Shown one piece after another: positions 55,834 to 64,000 of a stretch of DNA of 64,000 bases. The position numbers and the translations under genes were made by a program. The first letter of the stretch is position 1, and every line of letters starts with the position of its first letter. The stretch covers positions 1 to 64,000 of the forward strand of contig WKLE02000147.1 of the NCBI GenBank assembly GCA_014885115.2. The letters run 5' to 3'. Origin of the DNA: Asterionellopsis glacialis (lineage: Eukaryota > Bacillariophyta > Plagiogrammaphyceae > Rhaphoneidales > Asterionellopsidaceae). Below the pieces are notes generated by a model that saw nothing but the letters and a program-made list of their open reading frames with translations, was not told where the DNA came from and searched no databases.

Positions 55834-57833
55834 TTACATGCCTACAGTAGCAATTGTACCAACAACAGCAGTGAAGGATCCAAAGATAATAAAGATCCAA
55901 TCAATCAGCTTTTCACCAAATCCCAATCTAGGTCCAAATAATTTCAAATGTGCTGCTGCGGGGAAGATACAACTTACAACCATGGTACATATCATTCCCA
56001 CCAAACTACAAAGGAAACTAAAGGATGGGACAAAGATTGCCACCATGAGTGCTGCCACAATCAAAACCAATTTGATGAGGGAACTTGCAACTTCCATAAC
56101 ATTTTCACTGGGTATGTAGGGTGCAATAATTTCTTCCATACCCAGCGCCAAGGGGAACATGGTGAGAGTGAATTTCGAAAAAGCTGTCATAATCATGAGC
56201 CATGTTAGCATTTTCATGGCTAAATCACCCTGTCCCGTTTGTGAAGCATGTTCCTCCAAGGATAATGTAACTTGATCTTCCACAAAATTACCAAACATCC
56301 AGTAACCACTAACGGCCACAAGGAAACTACTCCCAATAACAATTAAGAATGTAATATCAATCATCCGTTCAAAGTGTTGAGGCTCTTTCATGGAACTATA
56401 GATAGATGGGACAATAGCATGTCCCGAGAAACAATAGGCAATCAAACCCAATGCAAGTGGTAAACCAGATGTATTCCATGTTTGACGGTAGGGTCCTCCC
56501 GTTGTATCACCTTTTTGTTGTGCCAATGTTTCTGTTGCGTCACCCTCAATGACAGCTGAACAAAATACAGCCAAAACAACTGATATTGTAGCAATAGTTC
56601 CCACCGTGGAAAGATAGGACAATAATTTGGGTGTTCGTAACACAGCCGTGGGTACGGTCAAGGCAAATGCTACGATGATCATGTGTGTATTCATGGATAC
56701 GGTAGGGAAGAGTGTCGAAAGATGGTCGCCTAAACTCACAAAGAAAATACTTAAACAAGAAAATAGTTCAAAGTAAAGGACGGCTGACAAGACGAAGCAT
56801 CCCCATTCGCCAAAGGCATCACGTGCAATGTCAGGGAATGATTTGATAGGGCGACGCATCCGAGCATTCGGGTTGGAACCTGGTACCGTAGGACTTTTGT
56901 AGGGTGAATCATCAAAGAATGCCGATGGTCGTGGATCACCATTTAATTCTCTGCCAATCAAAATAGAAGTTTTCCAAGTGACAAAGGCAAAGAATACAAT
57001 AACTGCGCATCCACCATACCATCCAGCACTCTTGAACACATAGGGAAGACCTAACAATCCAACACCCTTTGGAGAAAAAACATGAAAAAAAGTAAAAATG
57101 ATTGTTGTTAGTACGTACATACATATGGATTGAAAAGTTCACTTTCTTTGTGTAATTTTGACGAAACATCAAAACGTACCATGAGGATGTTGGCCATATT
57201 AAACAAACTTTCAGAGAATGTAGCTTTCCCTTCTAAATCGAGTTGGGCTTGTTCTTGTTTCATTTTATCAGATGCCAATTCACGATGATATCCTGGTGAA
57301 AGAGTAGCCATACTTACTTCACCCTTTGTGTGGTGCGGTTTGCTACCTACTTTTTGAGTTTGTTTTTTTTGTTTTAATATTTGTTGTCTATAGGCTTTGG
57401 CATCCACATTCTTGGAAGGTTTTTTTAAATCTAAACTTTGCGTACGTTCAATACCCATTTCAAAATCATGGCTATCGTTGCGCTTGGGTTTTAACAATTT
57501 AGATTGATCGTTGGTGCCGTACTTTGTTTGGGCATCAAACTTTCGTCTTGCACGGATAGCCCCCAAGGGTGTCGCACCTGGTTTGGGACTTTTCGTCATG
57601 TGGTCCGCAAGAGATGGAGTAATGACAGGACTTGCCAATAACCCAATGGAACGTTCAAATGTGGATGGCCATGGATGTTCTGATTCTTCCCATAACTGGC
57701 GAGATCCATCCGATTCATCTGTAACACCACTGTCGCCCGAAGGACTTTCCGTTTGATCATCTTGTTGGGAAGCCACTAACGGTGTCTCTTCATCACCTGT
57801 CTTTTTGTCGGACGTAAATTTGGACGACGACAT
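55834..57833 (-). CDS. Amino acid/auxin permease family transporter (AAAP, SLC32/36/38-like)
   Basis: Two exons are inferred, 57833-57180 and 57066-55834, with a 113-nt GT-AG intron (57067-57179) in phase 0, giving 628 residues. The first 210 residues are a hydrophilic, basic, Ser-rich cytosolic tail. The first membrane segment is split by the intron: NMANILM in exon 1 continues as GVGLLGLPYVFKSAGWYGG in exon 2, the start signature of AAAP transporters. About eleven spans follow. Proteins of this family move amino acids with protons or sodium across plasma or vacuolar membranes. The substrate and membrane cannot be read from the sequence. Related vacuolar vesicular transporters (SLC32-like, yeast AVT) also carry long N-terminal tails. 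Confidence 0.87.
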
Positions 57834-58917
57834 GATGATTCTAATCTATAATATCCTGTCGTTTCCTACCTGTACAAAACAATCCCCGGTAACCAGAGTA
57901 TGAAGATGCTCTTGGTGTATCTTTTTTATTATTCAAGATGACTGGCGAGGACCTGCTGTGTGAACAATGAAAGATTTTCTTCTTCTTGTATGAACGCAAT
58001 TTCACACACAGCAAAGAGACGAAAGAAGAAAAAAGATGCTCACCTTTAATCGCAAAAAAGGGGAAGGACGTAGGGGTCTAGAGCCCTTGTCTACTGAAAA
58101 TCATAATATATATTTTTTACGTATTGTGTACTATGTATGTGACAAGAAAATTGACCCACTGGTCAATGAGGATTTGCCGTTCAACGGCTACCAGGTTTTA
58201 CGTGGTGGCAGAATCTTTCTATCCTCCGGAAGAAGATTCTGGACGAACAGCGTAGGACTACAACATGATGTAGTGGCAATAAGCAACTGTGGAATCTTGA
58301 TTGGTTGGGAATATTAGATCCATAACCTTTCAACGTCTGCCATTCTTCATCGTTAATTACAACAAAGTTATATTAAATACTGGAGTAAATATTTTCATAT
58401 TTTTTATGTATATAATATCTTCTGTGGAACAAGTTGTCAAAAACCCGAACTCTCTACAACTGAAACAAACCTCCGTTCTTCTGTCTCAACGAAAGGAATG
58501 AAGAATCCAAAATTGAAAAAAAATTATGCTCCATCACAACTTTTGAGAAGTTGAACTTGATACTTGAAAAATTCCCCGTAGAGAATCTGTACCAGGTAAC
58601 CCGCCCATCGCCCCTTCGTGTTTCGCAATTTTCTGTCGACATAATTGAAAAGATTTTGCAACATCGACAATCTCAAATCGACATACCCTACTGTATCTAA
58701 AAAAAGTATCTATCGTCCATTGACATCAATCATAGCATAGGTACTTCTTGTCCCATTCAATAGTCAAAGAATTGTACCTTGATTTTCAAGATAATTGAAC
58801 ATCCAAAAAATAAGACATTGACACGGCAGACGTGGATGGATATTGATTGAAATTCATTCAAAAAAGAATTTGAAAAAGAAACTTCTAACGAACAAACTTC
58901 AAACAAACAACAAAATC
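57834..58917. other. Divergent intergenic region
   Basis: About 1.1 kb between the permease (minus) and the tail-anchored protein (plus). One TACCAGGTA lies at 58590-58598. No gene or RNA was recognised. Confidence 0.4.
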
Positions 58918-60378
58918 ATGAGACGTTCAGGGTCGTCATCCTGCATGTTATTGCCCAAATCTTCTGTCAGTAGTTTGAATAGTCTTCGTAGTGTTGGTGG
59001 AGATGGAAGTAGTGAAGGACAAAAACAGCAACAATTATCTGTCACTGTCATTAATACCCAAACACTTCCTTCCTACAGTACAGAACGGTTTTACATGTTG
59101 AGTGAAATTGAATTACATGGTCCAACCACTAAATTTTTATGTGATTATACAGATGATGGCGATTGCGATGCCACATTAGATACCATGACATCCTTGGAAG
59201 ATCAACAACAGACAAGTGCAAGTACGAATCTTCAACAACACAACCATCGTCCTGTTTCTTCATCACCTTCCTTTGTCATACTTTACTTGCTTTGGAAGCC
59301 TAATACATATGCGCATGCCAAAGATTTTGTGGATTGTGTTGTGGATGGTGCCGTTCAAAAGTTGTTGAGCATATTAGGACCCCAATCATCGTCGTCGAAT
59401 GATGATGGCGAAGAACAAGAAGAAGACGAAACCAAGGAGGAAGCAGAAGCAGCAACAACAAAAGACCGAGAAAATTATACCAATACAAAAATTTATCTTG
59501 TAGTTGAAAAATTGATACCAGCAGAAGTCTTTTCTGCGTCCTTGTCGAAAGAAGAAGAAGAGGAGGAGAAGCAGGAAAATGATGCTTCTTCTTCCACAGA
59601 AGAGAATAGTCAAAACAAGAATGACGATCCTACTCCTGTGGCGGATACTAGTAACCACAGCAACAGCAGTCATCATGATCGGCAGAGAGAACAACAACGA
59701 CAACGGCTATATCAAGTGCAAGTTCGAATTGCAGAATCATTGACACGACAAGTTGCAACTTCTCCAAAGTTTCGATCGGTGTTAGATGGGATAACTGTGG
59801 GATTAACGGATCAATTTCAAGCTGCACCAGGATTAGAAGCATGTATGAATGCTATATTATATGGTGCTAAAGAAAGAAGGAAAGCTTCTGTTGGTAGTAA
59901 TGATAACAAGCAAAGCTCAATCGGTATATTTTGTGAACATCCAGATGATTTGCTGGGTATACAAGAAGATAACACTGTAAACATGGAAACAGATGCAGTT
60001 CAAGGTGTGCTGCAAAGTCGATCATGTGCTGAGTGGAATGGAAATGGTAATATTCATAGTTTTGCATCTAGGGCACATGAAATATGGCATAAAAAACATG
60101 GTATACCATACCCACCATCATCTCCGTCACGTGATTCTATCAAATCTAACAAACGACCACTTAGACGTAGTGGTGGTGGAAGTAGTGGACGGCAAAGACG
60201 AAAAAATCAGGCAAAGTCTTCTTCTTCCAATACGGAGAATGATCCAAATTTGGATGCATCAGAACAATTAGCTACCATTATGGTATGGATATTTTGGGCA
60301 ATTGTAACATCAATTTTATGGAAAACATATGGGGATGATGTTAAGAACATTCTGACGGCCATTGCAGGTGATGCTTGA
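58918..60378 (+). CDS. Hypothetical tail-anchored protein
   Basis: A 486-residue protein starting at the ATG at 58918; the frame is open upstream without an ATG. Two globular-looking blocks can be seen. One lies at about residues 45-150, including FVILYLLWKPNTYAHAKDFV; the other at about 265-330, including VQVRIAESLTRQVATSPKFR and LTDQFQAAPGLEACMNAILY. They are joined by a long acidic segment of Glu, Asp, Gln and Asn. A single hydrophobic stretch close to the C-terminus (VWIFWAIVTSILW, about 458-470) after a basic region suggests tail anchoring in the ER, mitochondria or peroxisome. I do not recognise the family. Confidence 0.65.
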   Translation: MRRSGSSSCMLLPKSSVSSLNSLRSVGGDGSSEGQKQQQLSVTVINTQTLPSYSTERFYMLSEIELHGPTTKFLCDYTDDGDCDATLDTMTSLEDQQQTSASTNLQQHNHRPVSSSPSFVILYLLWKPNTYAHAKDFVDCVVDGAVQKLLSILGPQSSSSNDDGEEQEEDETKEEAEAATTKDRENYTNTKIYLVVEKLIPAEVFSASLSKEEEEEEKQENDASSSTEENSQNKNDDPTPVADTSNHSNSSHHDRQREQQRQRLYQVQVRIAESLTRQVATSPKFRSVLDGITVGLTDQFQAAPGLEACMNAILYGAKERRKASVGSNDNKQSSIGIFCEHPDDLLGIQEDNTVNMETDAVQGVLQSRSCAEWNGNGNIHSFASRAHEIWHKKHGIPYPPSSPSRDSIKSNKRPLRRSGGGSSGRQRRKNQAKSSSSNTENDPNLDASEQLATIMVWIFWAIVTSILWKTYGDDVKNILTAIAGDA

Positions 60379-60489
60379 TTTCCTAAATTTATTCCAATGT
60401 ATTACAAAATACATATAATCCCTCAGTTTTTCAATGTACAATATATTCTTTGTTTTCTTGTCTCGAGATGGTGCTACGAAATTGATTTC

Positions 60490-60811
60490 GAATCACTTTC
60501 AATATGCATCGCAACATTCCGGACCTTGCAAAATTGGTATTGCGGAACTGGTCCAATTGCCAATGTAGAACTCCACTCTCAAATAAATGCGTTCCTTCTT
60601 TATCGCATTTGTACCATTGTCCATCCCAATGTCGTAATACAATTTGAGGAGAACTTAGTTTTCCGAATTTGTTTATTACATCCCACGAGGATTCCAACAG
60701 GCGTAGTGAGAATTTGTGAATTTCAATAAGAGCGAAGTAAAAATTCTCCGATTTAGGCAAAGAGGCTTGCATACAATTGTTCTCAATAAAAATGGATAAC
60801 AAAGATGACAA
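60490..60811 (-). pseudogene. Decayed partial duplicate of the GT32 glycosyltransferase gene
   Basis: The DNA at about 60499-60660 closely resembles the 3' coding end of the intact glycosyltransferase at about 61670-61830, including TTCAAATATGCATCGCAAC-like and CCACTCTCAAATAAA stretches. On the minus strand the copy translates as fragments of the same C-terminus: FESGVLHW against FESGLIPW in the intact gene, then a frameshift before the segment equivalent to QGPERCDAYLK. Only the last part of the gene is recognisable; the rest is missing or too diverged. This indicates a tandem duplication followed by decay of the copy. Confidence 0.75.
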
Positions 60812-61632
60812 AATTTAACAAAACGGTTGTCAAACCAAACAATAATTCTTAGAAGTTGTCTTGAGAGTGCCAATCGCCAAGCCAATCGGCTTTATACAGA
60901 AAAAAGAACAACTTGATGGCAACTTATCTGATAGCCCAAAAGAGTTTGCTCACAGTCGACTCTGCTAGATATACCCAACCAGAGCGGCCGCTAAAGTAGA
61001 CGAACAAGTATTCTTATAAGTAGATCCCAGGATACAAACAGCAAACCATAATCCATAATAGAAGCTGGAGTGTTAGTAGCAACCATGACGTGGTGGTGAA
61101 CCAGAGTAGCCAACGAAATAGATGGACAATTAGTCAGTGCAGTTATAGAGAATGACGAACAATTATATTGAATCACAGATGCTCAAATTCTACGAGTAGC
61201 TACGAAATCATGGCGAATCAGAGTAAAGCCAAAAAAGTAGGTTGACAATTACTTTGAAGAGAGGGAGTTTAAGTGAAATAGCGACTAATGAAAAATTCTC
61301 TCACACTTAATTTTTAATTTGAAGTATTGACAACCAAAAGAAATTCAAATTTCATCAAAAAAAAAATTTAAAAATTTTGTGGCCGTAAACGCAATCATTC
61401 AGGTTGCTTCCAAATGCTTTGAATCGGGAAATCATTACAATTTTTAAAATTCCAACTTGCTCATCCTGAAGGCAAGTGCTGTATGCTTGATAAGTCATAA
61501 TGAGGTAGATCATGACCTCTTCTTTCTCTTTTCATACATTCGGAATTTTTTTCGTTAAAACTCTAAAACATAAAGAAAGGAAGACAGAAGTATTGATATT
61601 GAGAAGCAGTGGCACAAATATGTTCAAAAAGA
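60812..61632. other. Intergenic region between the GT32 gene and its decayed copy
   Basis: About 820 bases without a gene. AT-rich, with an A/T run near 61357-61375. Part of it may be unrecognisable remains of the duplicated gene. Nothing else was recognised. Confidence 0.4.
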
Positions 61633-62829
61633 TCATTTGATTTCTGTTTCATTTGATTTTAACCACTTCAAATATGCATCGCAACGTTCAGGACCTTGCA
61701 ACTTTTCTGCGTTCATGTACACATCTGTATACCACGGTATCAATCCACTCTCAAATAAAATGCGATCTTTTCTTGTCACATTTATACCATTGCACGTTAC
61801 AATGTCATTAAAACCAAATTTGGGAAAAATGTAGTCTTCCAGAATTGTATCATTAACCCCGGGCGGATTGGTATCATCACTTTTTGATAGTACTTTCATC
61901 ATCTTCTTTCCATAGATATCATATAATGTACCCGTAGGGTTATCTTTATTTACGTACTCTCCTCTCCAACTCTCTGGCAGTACAACTAGTTTTTTGTAAG
62001 CCTCAAACAACACATGTGGACCAGTCACAAACACTACTCTCGGTTTCATGATATTGTCCATTGCCAAGACCTTGTCAATAATCAGTAACATTGTTTCATT
62101 CATCAGCTGATTCCTTGGGTCAATCCCAATCAACCACTGCGAAGGTCGATTCCATGCAGCATTGAGAAACCATGCAGACGTGTCGTTAGGGATGGTCCTT
62201 TCATTGAAAGCGTCCCCTGGCCAGTTGTCGATATCCGTGTAGATGCCACCATACTTCCACATCAAAAGTATTCTCCATATATCTATCGTCATTGCTCCTT
62301 TATACATCACACACTTCATAGCCTTGTGTAAGTTAGGGAACTCAGGCCATTCCTCGTTGATGAGGCGTGCCACAGCCTCGTCATCGTGAAAAATAATACT
62401 ATGATCTGGAAACTGCTCTTCCCAGCGTTTGACAATCCTCAGAATATCACGGGGCATACAACGACTTTTCATGCTCATGTGTATAACTTTAGGAATGAGT
62501 TTTTCTTGAGGTCTGTTAGGAGGCTTCACGATGCGATTTTGATATTTGACTAGAGGATGGTGGCACTCCTTTAAGCTTTCTTTGGAATTGCTAGCTCCTC
62601 CTCCTGACAGCTCATCAATCTCATTCAAGATATTCATGAGTGTCTTATTTACTGCTTTTTGTGGTCCTTTTTCCTTGAACTGTTGTTTATTCAAGATGTT
62701 TTCTTTCATTGTTTGAAAGTCAAGATTGGCGGACAGAATTTTCAAAGAATAGTTCAATGACAAAAATCTGATTATTAGACATAATCCTACCATGAAGATC
62801 AGCCTCAACGAAATAATACGATTCCTCAT
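61633..62829 (-). CDS. GT32 (OCH1-like) glycosyltransferase
   Basis: A 398-residue type II membrane protein, unspliced, starting at the ATG at 62829. A signal anchor lies at about residues 8-25 (LRLIFMVGLCLIIRFLSL). The luminal domain begins with IPKVIHMSMKS near residue 112, the GT32 start motif. The nucleotide-sugar and metal site is the DXD motif in YGGIYTDIDNWP (Asp199, Asp201). The MKCVMYKGAMTIDIWRILLM block before it is typical of OCH1 and other GT32 members, which transfer mannose or related sugars in the Golgi. The exact sugar is unknown. Seven N-glycosylation-like sites could be read but were not checked. A decayed partial copy lies on the same strand downstream. Confidence 0.88.
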   Translation of the reverse strand: MRNRIISLRLIFMVGLCLIIRFLSLNYSLKILSANLDFQTMKENILNKQQFKEKGPQKAVNKTLMNILNEIDELSGGGASNSKESLKECHHPLVKYQNRIVKPPNRPQEKLIPKVIHMSMKSRCMPRDILRIVKRWEEQFPDHSIIFHDDEAVARLINEEWPEFPNLHKAMKCVMYKGAMTIDIWRILLMWKYGGIYTDIDNWPGDAFNERTIPNDTSAWFLNAAWNRPSQWLIGIDPRNQLMNETMLLIIDKVLAMDNIMKPRVVFVTGPHVLFEAYKKLVVLPESWRGEYVNKDNPTGTLYDIYGKKMMKVLSKSDDTNPPGVNDTILEDYIFPKFGFNDIVTCNGINVTRKDRILFESGLIPWYTDVYMNAEKLQGPERCDAYLKWLKSNETEIK

Positions 62830-62997
62830 TATTTGTCTTGTGCGACTTGAATGAAAGGTTATTTTGCTATGTGTGCTTCATCGGATGAAAATGTATCTGT
62901 ATACTGTAGAACCTTGTTTGGGTTGCTCATTGTCTTCGAGTCAAGATAATGTGTTTTTTTGCGTTTTTTTGGATTAACAGCTATGGACTTATGAACG

Positions 62998-63410
62998 GGT
63001 ACCGTACGAGCTCCGACTAGCGCAGATTCTGCACCCCCCCTTCTCGTGCATTTCAACACAAAAAAATTTTACGCGAGAAACTCCNNNNNNNNNNNNNNNN
63101 NNNNNNNNNNNNNNNNNNNNNNNNNNNNNNNNNNNNNNNNNNNNNNNNNNNNNNNNNNNNNNNNNNNNNNNNNNNNNNNNNNNNNNNNNNNNNNNNNNNN
63201 NNNNNNNNNNNNNNNNNNNNNNNNNNNNNNNNNNNNNNNNNNNNNNNNNNNNNNNNNNNNNNNNNNNNNNNNNNNNNNNNNNNNNNNNNNNNNNNNNNNN
63301 NNNNNNNNNNNNNNNNNNNNNNNNNNNNNNNNNNNNNNNNNNNNNNNNNNNNNNNNNNNNNNNNGGGGGGGGGTGTCAGAGTCTGCGCTAGTTGGAGCTC
63401 GTACTGTAGC
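62998..63410. repeat. Inverted repeats of about 40 bp flanking an assembly gap
   Basis: The left arm at 62998-63040 (including GAGCTCCGACTAGCGCAGA, then a C-run) is mirrored by the right arm at 63365-63410 (a G-run, then TCTGCGCTAGTTGGAGCTC). The two are reverse complements with a few mismatches. The 280 unknown bases lie between them. This could be a terminal-inverted-repeat element, or an artefact of scaffolding across a collapsed palindrome. Confidence 0.7.
63085..63364. other. Assembly gap (280 N)
   Basis: A run of N from 63085 to 63364. Its length may be an estimate from scaffolding. Any open frame crossing it is unreliable. Confidence 0.99.
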
Positions 63411-64000
63411 AAGGGAGTTAGTCCTACCTATTTTGGATACTGGCGAGGAAAAAAACTTTTTTGATGTTATGCCAAGGATCGCACATTATCACACGGGGAC
63501 CATCCATCATTTTGATTTCACTCCTTGTTTCTCTCGACAATGTAGACCTTTGATTTTTTGTCAGAAAACTCGTAATTTCAAATAACTATTGTTTCAAGGA
63601 GTTTTGCTGGGTAGACTATTTAATTGACGGGACAACAAACAAAGGTCATGTATGAACAACAGGTAATAACCTATGCTAGCACTCGTCCTATTGTATTCAT
63701 AGACGGCAAAAAAAAGTTTTTTCTTGCACACACTTTTTTTAGATTTCGATTTTTTCAGTGTACTTGACCTTTTCTCATCTAACTTTGGAGCATTTTTTTC
63801 AAACCAGTTTGTCATTTCATGGTGCTGTAGTTACTGGTTTAAATTCATATATGGGAACTCTTTTGGTATGTGTCCACATGATCATGTCTACAGTCAGCTT
63901 TCCTTGTTTAGAATAATCAAGTACCATTGCTAAGTAGTCATGTTTGTTTCTCCTGACACTCTTGGCATGTCCTATGTTGTCATTGCCATACTTCCTCTCA
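63411..64000. other. Unassigned right end of the window
   Basis: About 590 bases to the window edge without a gene I can support. Short frames on both strands have no recognisable motif. Confidence 0.3.

Noticed and set aside
63046..63585. An open frame running through the assembly gap
   Set aside because: Most of it is unknown bases, so the reading frame across the gap is meaningless.

Overview
The window is nuclear DNA of a eukaryotic microalga, most likely a diatom or a close stramenopile relative. The evidence is indirect: AT-rich DNA, compact genes on both strands, short GT-AG introns (most about 80-130 nt), Asn/Gln/Ser-rich low-complexity tracts inside otherwise conserved proteins, a single-chain ATP-citrate lyase, and a decayed non-LTR retroelement. 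The species cannot be named from the sequence alone.

Layout. 0-5 kb: an Lsm10-like Sm protein, an unknown serine-rich protein, and a secreted VIT/von Willebrand A protein. 5-21 kb: a PDZ plus HEAT-repeat protein, a polytopic membrane protein, an annexin, a 7-dehydrocholesterol reductase, a dolichol kinase divergent from it, and a short-chain dehydrogenase. 21.8-25.3 kb: a four-exon MSH5 meiotic MutS homologue. 25.6-30.3 kb: a coiled-coil protein, then a transposon patch with a dead LINE reverse transcriptase, a 747-bp piggyBac-like non-autonomous element flanked by TTAA, and a long hairpin. 30.3-45.1 kb: a small membrane protein, a very large EP400/EAF1-like chromatin protein with a degenerate SNF2 ATPase, translation elongation factor 2, and a mitochondrial-carrier-family protein. 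45.1-49.9 kb: a gene-poor stretch with about 120-bp degenerate tandem repeats and a fold-back. 49.9-62.8 kb: ATP-citrate lyase (five exons), an ATPSCKMT/FAM173-like methyltransferase, a dual-specificity phosphatase, an amino acid permease, an unknown tail-anchored protein, and an OCH1-like GT32 glycosyltransferase with a decayed partial duplicate beside it. The right end holds a 280-base assembly gap framed by inverted repeats.

The genes do not form a pathway cluster. Most are housekeeping: sterol and dolichol-phosphate synthesis, glycosylation, cytosolic acetyl-CoA supply, translation, chromatin and meiosis. The strongest second-look candidate is the chromatin protein at 31170-39086. It has the HSA - SNF2 - SANT order of animal EP400, but helicase motifs II and VI are destroyed, which places it structurally between EP400 and the ATPase-less Eaf1 scaffold of NuA4. 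Other points of interest are the piggyBac-like element, the PDZ-HEAT fusion, the Lsm10-like protein, a carrier with an ER-signal-like N-terminus, and a recurrent intergenic palindrome TACCWGGTA.

Splice junctions were read by eye from GT/AG sites, reading phase and family continuity, and are not transcript-verified.
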